The notes beneath the pieces are model-generated. The model did no database searches. It saw only the letters and a program-made list of their open reading frames with translations, and was not told the DNA's origin. Positions 35,516-48,100 of a DNA stretch of 64,000 bases are shown here, one piece after another. The DNA is taken from positions 26,045,137 through 26,109,136 of the forward strand of contig NC_068366.1 of NCBI RefSeq assembly GCF_020536995.1, in the 5' to 3' direction. The first letter of the stretch is position 1, and each line of letters opens with the position of its first letter. The position numbers and the translations under genes are program-made. This DNA comes from Dreissena polymorpha (lineage: Eukaryota; Mollusca; Bivalvia; Myida; Dreissenidae).

Positions 35516-35992
35516 GAATTAACGATAAGAAATAAATACAGCTAATTGCCTACATATTACATTCATAAAAATCACAATGTGCATGTTTTGTCTGTAGAAC
35601 AATGAAATGTATGCTCAAACTCCTACACATTTTTTTGTACAAAACCGTAAATATAATCTCGTATAAACCAAACACCATGTAATGTGTGTATTTTTTCAAA
35701 TTGTTAAGATAAAAAACTTGCGATATACACGCAATGAACAGCATACACAAACAGATGTTATACGAAACTGATATTGCAGTCTTCTTATCAAAAGCAGTTG
35801 CAACCACGAACTGTTGCAAACTTGTATTCTAAGACGCGAGGCACGTGACCGTTTCCTGCATTGGTACCTCATGAATCAATCATGTCTTTTCAATATTGAT
35901 TAATAATATTGATTACCGGATATAAATATAGCACTTGCGATGCGGTTAAACACTATTTAGACATGTTGAATCTTAACATGTATTTTGATAGC

Positions 35993-36148
35993 TCAGCACT
36001 GACTAGATGAGGGATGACCTTGATGCAGGTCAAGGCTAAGCACGGAAAGTCTCGAGTGCGGCCGAGAGGCCGGTGGACTTGGAGCACGTGGTCGTCGGAT
36101 CTGGAACTCCTCACTGGGGTCCGCGCGAGTGCCATCGTTTGGGGAAAC
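35993..36148 (-). CDS. Mucin exon 4: cytoplasmic tail and stop
   Basis: The acceptor TTTATTGCCAG ends at 36149. Reading in phase 0 gives VSPNDGTRADPSEEF, then an Arg/Pro/Ser-rich stretch (RRPRAPSPPASRPHS) and a C-terminal SSSQC before TGA at 35995-35993. The exon is clearly more GC-rich than its surroundings. Its Ser/Pro/Arg content would fit phosphorylation or adaptor binding (inference). A different terminal exon is possible, but this one fits in phase and has a good pyrimidine tract. Confidence 0.62.
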   Translation of the reverse strand, partial: VSPNDGTRADPSEEFQIRRPRAPSPPASRPHSRLSVLSLDLHQGHPSSSQC

Positions 36149-39100
36149 CTGGCAATAAACGTAAAAAATCGGTCAATAATTTGCAAATCAATCCATGTCT
36201 AATGCAATCAGTATCCTCGGTTATCACGGGCTGAAGTTAAGCCACTTTGACCCAAAGCATTCGAAGTAGTTCTACACTACATCGATAAATGTACGTTTAT
36301 GATACCCATAGCTGGTAAGTACTTTAATAATTTGAAAATAATGATAAAATTTAATGAAATATTTTTTAATTGCAAAGTTAATTCTAGTACCAAGGGTATA
36401 CGATTCGTGTCATATAGATTTTTGCGTGTCGTCATTTGAGGTTGATTAGGTAGGAAGGTAGGCGACATTCAATACGGAACATACGGGAGTCCGTACTTAC
36501 CCGAGCGAGATTAGTCGAGTACTTGAAGGTGTAGATGTAAATAGCAACGGTGACAGCTGCAATTGTTAAGGCACCAGCTGATCCTAACGCTGATACCAAT
36601 ATAACAGTGGCTGTAAAAATAAATGGCAATTGTAATCCTTGCGTGATTATAACAAAGTGAACTCAAAACAACAAGGGAGAAGGTTAAATCTTTGCAAGGC
36701 CGATTGGCGTAATTTTACGTCTATGTGTAAATAATAACTTTCACATTCATATTCAATCTGCCAATAACAGTTTATTTGTAATCATATAAAACATGTCTAG
36801 AACCAACGAATGATTATGTCCACAAAACTTTCGCAATCGCAGTACAGTGTACAGCTTCAAAGAGTGTGGCTTCAAGAAAATTAACAAATATAATGTAAAA
36901 CATTAAGCGTGTGTACATACCAGACAGCGGTTGATGGTCGCCATCTTTGGCCAGAGCCAGAAAATCTTGTAAGACGGTTGAAGCGTTTTTACTTGTGAGG
37001 GCGGACGTTGCAGACGTCGGCAAAATATTGATTGAAGTAGATGTATAGGTAAATGTGTCATTTCCTGTATTACTTGGGATTGTTGTTGAAGCGGTTGAGA
37101 TCTCAGTACTTGCTACTATTGTAGAGGTGGTGCTCTGAGTACGTGTTTCTGTTGTGGCAGGAGTGGTGGGGCTCTCAGTACTTGTCTCTGTTGTAGCAGG
37201 AGTGGTAGTGCCCTCAGTACTTGTCTTTGTTGTAGCAGGAGTGGTGGTGCTCTGAGTACTTGTCTCTGTTGTAGCAGGAGTGGTGGTGCTCTCAGTAATT
37301 GTCTCTGTTGTGGCAGGAGTGGTGGTGTTGTCAGTATTTGTCTCTGTTGTAGCAGGAGTGGTGGTGCTGTCAGTACTTGTCTCTGTTGTAGCAGGAGTGG
37401 TGGTGCTCTCAGTACTTGTCTCTGTTGTAGCAGGAGTAGTGGTGCTCTCAGTATTTGACTCTGTTGTAGCATGAGTGGTGGTGCTCTCAGTACTTGTCAC
37501 TGGTGTGGCAGGAAAGGTGGTGCTGTCAGTAATTGTCTCTGTTGTAGCAGGAGTGGTGGTGCTGTCAGTGCTTGTCTCTGTTGTAGCAGGAGTGGTGGTG
37601 CTCTCAGTAATGGTCTCTGTTGTAGCAGGAGTGGTGGTGCTGTCAGTGCTTGCCTCTGTTGTAGCAGGAGTGGTGGTGCTCTCAGTACTTGTCACTGTTG
37701 TAGCAGGAGTGGTGGTGCTGTCAGTACTTGTCACTGTTGTAGCAGGAGTGGTGGTGCTCTCAGTTATTGTCTCTGTTGTAACAGGAGTGGTGGTGCTGTC
37801 AGTATTTGTCTCTGTTGTAGCAGGAGTGGTGGTGCTCTCAGTACTTGTCTCTGTTGTAGCAGGAGTGGTGGTGCTCTCAGTACTTGCCACTGTTGTAGCA
37901 GGAGTGGTGGTGCTCTCAGTAATTGTCTCAGTTGTAGCAGGAGTGGTGGTGCTCTCAGTAATTGTCTCTGTTGTAGCAGGAGAGGTGGTGCTGTCAGTAT
38001 TTGTCTCTGTTGTAGCAGGAGTGGTGGTGCTCTCAGTAATTGTCTCTGTTGTAGCAGGAGCTGTGGTGCTGTCAGTATTTGTCTCTGTTGTAGCAGGAGT
38101 GGTGGTGCTCTCAGTAATTGTCTCTTTTGTAGCAGGAGTGGTGGTGCTCTCAGTACTTGTCTCTGTTGTAGCAGGAGCTGTGGTGCTCTCAGTACTTGTC
38201 ACTGTTGTAGCAGTAGTGGTGGAGCTCTCAGTAATTGTCACTGTTGTAGCAGGGATGATGGTGCTGTCAGTATTTGTCTCTGTTGTAGCAGGAGTGGTGG
38301 TGCTGTCTGTATTTGTCTCTGTTGTAGCAGGAGTGGTGGTGCTCTCAGTAATTGTCTCTGTTGTAGCAGAAGTGGTGGTGCTGTCAGTATTTGTCTCTGT
38401 TGTAGCAGGAGTGGTGGTGCTCTCAGTTATTGTCTCTGTTGTAGCAGGAGTGGTGGTGCTGTCAGTGCTTGTCTCTGTTGTAGCAGGAGTGGTGGTGCTC
38501 TCAGTAATTGTCTCTGTTGTAGCAGGAGTGGTGGTGCTGTCAGTGCTTGCCTCTGTTGTAGCAGGAGTGGTGGTGCTCTCAATACTTGTCACTGTTGTAG
38601 CAGTAGTGATGGTGCTCTCAGTAATTGTCTCTGTTGTAGCAGGTGTGGTGGTGCTGTCAGTATTTGTCTCTGTTGTAGCAGGAGTGGTGCTGCTCTCAGT
38701 AATTGTCACTGTTGTAGCAGGAGTGGTGGTGCTCTCAGTACTTGTCACTGTTGTAGCAGGAGTGGTGGTGCTCTCAGTACTTGTCACTGTTGTAGCAGTA
38801 GTGATGGTGCTCTTAGTAATTGTCTCCGTTGTAGCAGGAGTGGTGGTGCTGTCAGTATTTGTCTCTGTTGTAGCAGGAGTGGTGGTGCTCTCAGTAATTG
38901 TCTCTGTTGTAGCAGGAGTGGTGGTGCTCTCAGTACTTGAGACTGTTGTAGCAGGAGTGGAGGTGCTCTCAGTACTTGTCTCTGTTGTAGCAGGAGTTGT
39001 GGTGCTCTCAGTAGTTGTCTCTGTTGTAGCAGGAGTGGTGGTGCTCTCAGTACTTGTCATTGTTGTAGCAGGAGTGGTGGTGCTGTCAGTACTTGTCACT

Positions 39101-42100
39101 GTTGTAGCAGGAGTGGTGGTGCTCTCAGTTATTGTCTCTGTTGTAACAGGAGTGGTGGTGCTGTCAGTATTTGTCTCTGTTGTAGCAGGAGTGGTGGTGC
39201 TCTCAGTACTTGCCACTGTTGTAGCAGGAGTGGTGGTGCTCTCAGTAATTGTCTCAGTTGTAGCAGGAGTGGTGGTGCTCTCAGTAATTGTCTCTGTTGT
39301 AGCAGGAGAGGTGGTGCTGTCAGTATTTGTCTCTGTTGTAGCAGGAGTGGTGGTGCTCTCAGTAATTGTCTCTGTTGTAGCAGGAGCTGTGGTGCTCTCA
39401 GTACTTGTCACTGTTGTAGCAGTAGTGGTGGTGCTCTCAGTAATTGTCACTGTTGTAGCAGGGATGATGGTGCTGTCAGTATTTGTCTCTGTTGTAGCAG
39501 GAGTGGTGGTGCTGTCAGTATTTGTCTCTGTTGTAGCAGGAGTGGTGGTGCTCTCAGTAATTGTCTCTGTTGTAGCAGGAGTGGTGGTGCTGTCAGTATT
39601 TGTCTCTGTTGTAGCAGGAGTTGTGGTGCTCTCAGTAATTGTCTCTGTTGTAGCAGGAGCTGTGGTGCTCTCAGTACTTTTCACTGTTGTAGCAGTAGTG
39701 GTGGTGCTCTCAGTAATTGTCACTGTTGTAGCAGGGGTGATGGTGCTGTCAGTATTTGTCTCTGTTGTAGCAGGAGTGGTGGTGCTCTCAGAAATTGTCA
39801 CTGTTGTAGCAGGAGTGGTGGTGCTTTCAGTAATTGTCACTGTTGTAGCTGGATTGGTGGTGCTGTCAGTATTTGTCTCTGTTGTAGCAGGAGTGGTGGT
39901 GCTATCAGTACTTGAGACTGTTGTAAGTAGGAGTGGTGGTGCTCTCAGTAATTGTCTCTGTTGTAGCAGGAGTGGTGGTGCTCTCAGTACTTGTCACTGT
40001 TGTAGCAGGAGTTGTGGTGCTCTCAGTTCTTGTCTCTGTTGTAGCAGGAGTGGTGGTGCTCTCAGTAATTGTCTCTGTTGTAGCAGGAGTGGTGGTGCTC
40101 TCAGTAATTGTCTCTGTTGTAGCAGGAGTGGTGGTGCTGTCAGTATTTGTCTCTGTTGTAGCAGGAGTGGTGGTGCTCTCAGTAATTGTCTCTGTTGTAG
40201 CACGAGGAGTGGTGCTGTCAGTACTTGTCTCTGTTGTAGCAGGAGTGATGGTGCTGTCAGTATTTGTCTCTGTTGTAGCAGGAGTGGTAGTGCTGTCATT
40301 ATGTGTTGTCTCTGGCACAGATGGCGTAGCTTCCGCACTTGCTGTAGCAGCTACAGTTGTTGTAGCAGCCCAAATTGTTGTAGCTTTCGCAGTTGATGTA
40401 TCAGCCCCAGTTGTTGTTTCTACCCCAGTTGTTGTTTCTACGGCAGTGGTTGTAGCAGCTACCGTTGTTGTAGCTGCCGCAGTTGTAGTGACTTCTGCAG
40501 TTGTTGTTGCTGCCGCAGTTGTTGTTTCGGCCGAAGTGGTAGTAGCTTCCGCAGTTGTTGTAGCAGCCGCAGTTGTTGATTCTATCGCAGTTGTTGTAGA
40601 TTCCGCAGTTGTTGTAGCAGCTACTATTGTTGTAACAGCCACACTTGTTGTTTCGGACACAGTTGTTGTTGCATCCGCGGTTGTTGTTTCAGTAGTTGTA
40701 AGAGTCTCAGATGTTGTTGGAGCCTCTGTTGTTTTTAGAATCTCAGTTGTTGCTAGAATCTCAGTTGTGGTTGGAGCCTCAGTTGTTGTTAGAGTCTCAG
40801 TAGTTGTAAGAGTCTCAATAGTGAAAAGAGCCTCAGTTGTGGTTAGAGTCTCAGTTGTGGTTAGAGTCTCAGTAGTGGTTGGAGCCTCAGTTGTTGTTAG
40901 AGCCTCATTAGTGGTTGGAGTCTCAGTTGTTGTAAGAGTCTCAGTTGTTGTTAGAGTCTCATTTGTTGTTAGAGTCTCAGTTGTTGTTAGAGTCTCAGCA
41001 GTGGTTGGAGCCTCAGTTGTGGTTAGAGCCTCAGTTGTTGTTAGAGTATCAGTTGTTGTTAGAGTCTCAATAGTGGTTGGAGCCTCAGTTGTTGTTATAG
41101 TCTCAGTTTTTGTTAGAGTCTCAGTAGTGGTTGGAGCCTCAGTTGTGGTTAGAGCCTCAGTTGTTGTTAGAGTCTCAGTTGTTGTTAGAGTCTCAGTAGC
41201 GGTTGGAGCCTCAGTTGTGGTTAGAGCCTCTGTTGTTGTTGGAGCCTCAGTTGTGGTTAGAGCCTCAGTAGTGGTTGGAGCCTCAGTAGTGGTTGGAGCC
41301 TCAGTTGTGGTTAGAGCCTCAGTTGTTGGTAGAACCTCAGTTGTTGGTAGAGTCTCAGTTGTTGTTAGAGTCTCAGTAGTGGTTGGAGCCTCAGTTGTGG
41401 TTAGAGCCTCAGTAGTTGTTAGAGTCTTAGTTGTGGTTAGAGTCTCAGTAGTGCTTGGAACCTCAGTTGTGGTTAGGGCCTCAGTTAATGTTAGTTTCTC
41501 AGTTGTCGTTGGAAACTCAGTTGTTGTTAGAGTCTCAGTAGTAGTTGGAGTTTCAGTTGTTTTTAGAGTCTCAGTAGTGGTTCGAGCCTCAGTAGTGGTT
41601 GTAATCTCAGTTGTTGTTGTTGGAGTCTCAGTAGTGGTTGGAGTCTCAGTAGTGGTTGGAGTCTCAGTTGTTGTTGGAGTCTCAGTAGTGGTTGGAGCTT
41701 CAGTTGTTGTTAGAATCTCAGAAGTGGTTGGAGCCTCAGTTATGGTTGGAGCCTCAGTTGTTGTTAGAGAATCAGTTGTGGTAAGAGTCTCAGTAGTGGT
41801 TAGAGCATCATTAGTGGTTATAGCCTCAGTTGTTGTTAGAGCCTCAGTTGTGGTTAGAGTCTCAGTAGTGGTTGGAGCCTCAGGTGTGGATAGATATTCA
41901 GTAGTGGTTAGAGTCTCAGTTGTTGTTAGAGTCTCAGTTGTTGTAAGAGTTTCAGTTGTTGTTAGAGTCTCAGTAGTGAATGAAGCCTTAGTAGTGGTTG
42001 GAGCCTCAGTTGTTATAGTCTCAGTTGGTGTTGGAGCCTCAGTAGTGGTTGGAGTCTCAGTTGTTGTTAGAGCCTCAGTAGTGGTTGGAGCCGCAGTTGT

Positions 42101-45100
42101 TGTTAAAGCCTTAGTGGTGTTTGGAGCCTCAGTAGTGGTTGGAGCCTCAGAAGTATTTGGAGCCTCAGTTGTGGTTAGAGTCTCAGTTGCTGTTAGAGCA
42201 TCAGTAGTAGTTGGAGTCTCAGTTGTTGTTAGAGCATCAGATGTTGTTGAAGCCTCAGTTGTGATTGGAGCCTCAGTAGTGGTTGGAGCCTCAGTTGTGT
42301 TTAGAGTCTCAGTTGTTGTTAGAGCTTCAGAAGTAGTTGGAGTCTCAGTTGTTGTTAGAGCCCCAGTTGTTGTTGAAGACTCAGTTGTGAGTGGAGCCTC
42401 AGTAGAAGTTGAAGCCTCAGTAGTGGTTGGAGCCTCAGTAGTGGTTGGAGCCTCAGTTGCGGTTAGAGCCTCAGTTGTTGTTGGAACCTCAGTAGTGGTT
42501 GAAGCCTCAGTTGTGGTAAGAGCCTCAGTTGTTGCTGGAGCCTCAGTTGTTGTTGAAGTCTTAGTAATGGTTGGAGCCTCAGAAGTGGTTGGAGACTCAG
42601 AAGGAGTTGGAGCCTCAGTTGTTGTTAAAGTCTCAGTAGTGGTTGGAGCCTCAGTTGTGATAAGAGCCTCAGATGCTGTTGGAGCCTCAGTTGTTGTTGG
42701 AGTCTCAGTTGTTGCTAGGGAATCAGTTGTGGTTGAAGCCTCAGTTGTGGTTGTAGCCTCAGTTGTTGATGGAGCCTCAGTAGTGGTTGTAGTCTCAGTT
42801 TTTGTTAGAGCCTCAGTTGTGGATGGAGCCTCAGTTGTGGTTTGAGCCTCAGTTCTTGCTGGAGCCTCCGTTGTTGTTGGAGTCTCAGTAGTGGTTGGAG
42901 CATCAGTAGTGGTTGGAGCCTCAGTAGTGGTTGGAACCTCAGTTGTTGTTGGAGCCTCAGTTGTTGTTGGAGCCTCAGTACTGGTTAGAATATCAGTAGT
43001 GGTTACAGCCTCAGTTGTGGATAGAGCCTCAGTTATTGTTTGAGTCTCAGTAGTGGTTGGAGTCTCAGTTGTTGTTAGAGTGTCAGTAGTGGTTGGAGCC
43101 TCAGTTGTCGTTAGAGCCTCAGTTGTTGTTAGATCCCCAGTAGTGGTTGGAGTCTCAGTAGTTGTTAGAGCCTCGGTTGTGGTTGGAGTCTCAGTTGTGG
43201 TTGGGGCCTCTGTTGTTGTTATAGCCTCAAAAGTGGTTGGAGCCTCAGTTGTTGTTGGAGCCTCAGTAGTTGTTGGAGTCTCAGTTGTTGTTAGAGCCTC
43301 TGTTATTGTTAGAGCCTCAGTAGTGGTTGAAGCCTCAGTTGTTGTTTGAGCCTCAGTTGTTGTTAGAGCCTCAGTTGTTGTTAGTGTTTCAGTTGTTGTT
43401 AGAGCCTCAGTTGTGGTTGGAGTCTCATTTGTTGTTAGAGCCTCAGTTGTTGTTGGAGCATTAGTAGTGGTTGTAGCCTCGGTTGTGGTTAGAGCCTCAG
43501 TTGTTGTTGGAGCCTCAGTTGTTGTTGGAGTCTCTGTATTGGTTAGAACCTCAGTAGTGGCTGGACTTTCAGTTGTTTTTAGAGCCTCTGTTGTGGTAAG
43601 AGCCTCAGTATTAGTTGGATCCTCAGTTGTGGTTAGAGCCTCAGTTGTTGATAGAGTCTCAGTTGTTGTTGGAGCCTCAGTAGTGGTTAGAGCCTCAGTT
43701 GTTTTTGGAGCCTCAGTTGTTGTTGGAGCCTCAGTAGTGGTTGGAATCTCAGTTGTGGTTGTAATCTCAGTTGTTGTTAGAGCCTCAGTAGTGGCTGGAA
43801 CCTCATTTGCGGTTGTAGCCTCAGTTGTTGTTGGAGCCTCAGTAGTGGTTGGAGTCTCAGTTGTTGTTAGAGCCTCTATTGATGTTGTTGGAGCCTCAGT
43901 TGTGGTTGGAGCTTCAGTTGTGGTTAGAGCCTCAGTAGTGGTTGGAGTCTCAGTTGTTGTTAGAGACTCTATTGTTGTTGTTGAAGCCTCAGTTGTGGTT
44001 GGAGCTTCAGTTGTGGTTAGAGCCTCAGTTGTGGTTAGAGCCTCAGTTGTTGTTAGAGCCTCAGTAGTGGTTAGAGTCTCAGTTGTTGTTAGAGCCTCTG
44101 TTGTTGTTGGAGCCTCAGTTGTGGTTGGAGTCTCAGTAGTGGTTGGAGCCTCAATTGTGGTAAGAGCAACAATTGTTGTTGGAGCCTCAGTAGTGGTTGG
44201 AGTCTCAGTTGTTGTTAGATCCTCTGTTGTTGTTTGAGCCTCAGTAGTGGTTGGAGCCTCAGTAGTGGTTAGAGCCTCAATTGTTGTTGGAGCCTTAGTA
44301 GTGGTTGGAGCCTCAGTAGTGGTTGGAGCCTCAGTAGTGGTTGGAGCCTCAGTTGTTGTTAGAGCCTCAGCAGTTGTTAGAGCATCAGGTGTGGTTAGAG
44401 TCTCAGTTGTTGTTAGAGTCTCAGTAGTTGTTAGAGCCTCAGTAGTGGTTGGAGCCTCATTTGTTGTTAGAACCTCAGTTGTTGTTAGAGCCTCAGTTGT
44501 TGTTGGAGCCTCAGTAGTGGTTGGAGTGTCAGTTGTTGCTAGAGCCTCTGTTGTTGTTGGAGCCTCAATTGTGGTTGGAGCCTCAGTAGTGGTTGGAGTT
44601 TCAGTTGTTGTTAGAACCTCAGTTGTTGTTGGAGTCTCAGTAGTGGTTGGAGCCTCATTTGTGGTTAGAGCCTCAGGTGTAGTTATAGTCTCAGTAGTGG
44701 TTGGAGTCTCAGTAGTGGTTGGAGTCTCAGTTGTTGTTAGAGCCTCTATTGATGTTGTTGGAGCCTCAGTTGTGGTTGGAGCTTCAGTTGTGGTTAGAGC
44801 CTCAGTTGTTGTTAGAGCCTCAGTTGTTGTTAGAGCCTCAGTAGTGGTTAGAGCCTCAGTTGTTGTTAGAGCATCTGTTGTTGTTGGAGCCTCAGTTGTG
44901 GTTGGAGTCTCAGTAGTGGTTGGAGCCTCAATTGTGGTAAGAGCAACAATTGTTGTTGGAGCCTCAGTAGTGGTTGGAGTCTCAGTTGTTGTTAGATCCT
45001 CTGTTGTTGTTTGAGCCTCAGTAGTGGTTGGAGCCTCAGTAGTGGTTAGAGCCTCAATTGATGTTGGAGCCTCAGTAGTAGTTGGAGCCTCAGTAGTGGT

Positions 45101-48100
45101 TGGAGCCTCAGTTGTTGTTAGAGCCTCAGCAGTTGTTAGAGCATCAGATGTGGTTAGAGTCTCAGTTGTTGTTAGAGTCTCAGTAGTGGTTAGAGCCTCA
45201 GTAGTGGTTGGAGCCTCATTTGTTGTTAGAACCTCAGTTGTTGTTAGATTCTCAGTAGTGGTTGGAGCCTCAGTAGTGGTTGGAGCCTCAGTTGTTGTTT
45301 GAGCCCCAGTTGTTGTTAGAGCCTCAGTTGTTGTTAGTGCCTCAGTTGTTGTTAGAGCCTCAGTTGTGGTTGGAGCCTCATTTGTTGTTAGAGCCTCAGT
45401 TGTTGTTGGAGCCTTAGTAGTGGTTGTAGCCTCGGCTGTGGTTAGAGCCTCAGTTGTTGTTGGAGCCTCAGTTGTTGTTGGAGTCTCTGTATTGGATAGA
45501 ACCTCAGTAGTGGCTGGAGTTTCAGTTGTTTTTAGAGCTTCTGTTGTGGTTAGAGCCTCAGTATTAGTTGGAGCCTCAGTTGTGGTTAGAGCCTCAGTTG
45601 TTGTTTGAGTCTCAGTAGTGGGTGGAGCCTCAGTAGTGGTTAGAGCCTCAGTTGTTTTTGGAGCCTCAGTTATTGTTGGAGCCTCAGTAGTGGTTGGAAT
45701 CTCAGTTGTGGTTGTAATCTCAGTTGTTGTTAGAGCCTCAGTAGTGGTTGGAACCTCATTTGTGGTTGTAGCCTCAGTTGTTGTTGGAGCCTCAGTAGTG
45801 GTTGGAGTCTCAGTTGTTGTTAGAGACTCTATTGTTGTTGTTGGAGCCTCAGTTGTGGTTGGAGCTTCAGTTGTGGTTAGAGCCTCAGTTGTGGTTAGAG
45901 CCTCAGTTGTTGTTAGAGCCTCAGTAGTGGTTAGAGTCTCAGTTGTTGTTAGAGCCTCTGTTGTTGTTGGAGCCTCAGTTGTGGTTGGAGTCTCAGTAGT
46001 GGTTGGAGCCTCAATTGTGGTAAGAGCAACAATTGTTGTTGGAGCCTCAGTAGTGGTTGGAGTCTCAGTTGTTGTTAGATCCTCTGTTGTTGTTTGAGCC
46101 TCAGTAGTGGTTTGAGCCTCAGTAGTGGTTAGAGCCTCAATTGTTGTTGGAGCCTCAGTAGTGGTTGGAGCCTCAGTAGTGGTTGGAGCCTCAGTAGTGG
46201 TTGGAGCCTCAGTTGTTGTTAGAGCCTCAGCAGTTGTTAGAGCATCAGGTGTGGTTAGAGTCTCAGTTGTTGTTAGAGTCTCAGTAGTTGTTAGAGCCTC
46301 AGTAGTGGTTGGAGCCTCATTTGTTGTTAGAACCTCAGTTGTTGTTAGAGCCTCAGTTGTTGTTGGAGCCTCAGTAGTGGTTGGAGCCTCAGTTGTGGTT
46401 AAAGCATCAGTTGTTGTTGGAGCCTCAGTTGTTGTTGGAGTCTCAGTAGTGGTTGGCGTCTCTGTTGTTGTTAGAGGCTCAGTAGTGGTTGGAACCTCAG
46501 TTGTGGTTACAGCCTCAGTTGTTGTTAGTTTCTCAGTTGTTGTTGGAGCCTCAGTTGTTGTTAGAGCCTCAGTTGTTGTTATATTCTTAGTAGTGGTTGG
46601 AGCCTCAGTAGTGGTTGGAGACTCAGATGTTGTTAGAGTTGCAGAAGTGGTTGGAGCCTCAGTTGTTTTTAGAGCCTCTGTTGTGGTAAGAGCCTCAGTA
46701 TTAGTTGGATCCTCAGTTGTGGTTAGCGCCTCAGTTGTTGATAGAGTCTCAGTTGTTGTTGGAGCCTCAGTATTGGTTGGAGCCTCAGTTGTTGTTAGAA
46801 TCTCAGTTGTTGTTTGAGCCTCAGTTGTTGTTACAACCTCAGTTGTTTTTAGAGCCTCAGTTGTGGTTGGAGAATCAGTTGTTGTTCGAGCCTCAGTAGA
46901 GGTTGGAGTCTCAGTTGTGGTTGGAGTCTCAGTAGTGGTTGGAATCTCAGTTTCTGTTAGAGCCTCTGTTGTTGTTGGAGCCTCATTTGTGGTTGGAGTC
47001 TCAGTTGCTGTTAGAGCCTCTGTTGTTGTTGGAGCCTCAGTTGTGGTTGAAGCCTCAGTAGTGGTTGGAGTCTCAGTTGTTGTTAGAGCCTCTGTTGTTG
47101 TTAGAGTCTCAGCAGTGGTTAAAGCCTCAGTTGTTGTTGGAGCCTCAGTAGTGGTTGGAGTGTCAGTTGTTGCTAGAGCCTCTGTTGTTGTTGGAGCCTC
47201 AGTTGTGGTTGGAGCCTCAGTAGTGGTTGGAGTTTCAGTTGTTGTTAGAACCTCAGTTGTTGTTGGAGTCTCAGTAGTGGTTGGAGCCTCATTTGTGGTT
47301 AGAGCCTCAGGTGTAGTTATAGTCTCAGTAGTGGTTGGAGTCTCAGAAGTGGTTGGAGCCTCAGTTGTGGTTGGAGTCTCAGTTGTTGTTGGAGCCTCAG
47401 TTATTGTTGGAGCCTCAGTAGTGGTTGGAGTCTCAATTGTGGTTGGAGCCTCAGTTGTTGTTAGAGTCTCAGTAGTGGTTAGAGCCCCTGTTGTTATTGG
47501 AGCCTCAGTAGTGGTTGGAGCCTCAGTTGTGGTTAAAGCCTCTGTTGTTATTAGAGTCTCAAAAGTGGTTGGAGTCTCAGTAGTGGTTTGAGTTTCAATT
47601 GTGGTTGGAGTCTCAGTTGTTGTTAGAGCCTCAGTTGTTGTTGGAGCCTCTGTAGTGGTTGGAGGCTCAGTTGTGGTTGGAGCCTCAGTTGTTGTTAGAG
47701 TCTCAGTAGTGGTTGGAGCCTCTGTTGTGGTTGGAGCCTCAGTTGTGGTTGGATCCTCAGTAATGGTTGGAGCCTTAGTTGTGGTTAGAGCCTCAGTTGT
47801 TGTTGGAGCCTTAGTAATGGTTGGAGCCTCAGCTGTTGTTGGAGCCTCAGTAGTGGTTAGAGCCTCAGTTGTTGTAAGAATCTCAGTTGTTTTTGGATTC
47901 TCAGAAGTGGTTGGAGCCTCAGTTGTGGTTGGAGCCTCAGTTATGGTTAGAGCCTCAGTTGTGGTTAGAGCCTCAGTTGTTGTTGGAGCCTTAGTAGTGG
48001 TTGGAGCCTCAGCTGTTGTTGGAGCCTCAGTAGTGGTTAGAGCCTCAGTTGTTGTAAGAATCTCAGTTGTTTTTGGATTCTCAGTATTGGTTGGAGCCTC

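Noticed and set aside
36014-36202. Overlapping open frames on both strands at the mucin tail exon
   Set aside because: The region is GC-rich and therefore poor in stops. Only one minus-strand frame continues in phase from the transmembrane exon.
36814-36920. Extension of the mucin frame past 36921 (MYTRLMFYIIF and on) as the true C terminus
   Set aside because: It begins exactly at a GTATGT donor, and splicing there joins in phase to an exon with a proper membrane span. The extension is kept only as a possible intron-retention product.
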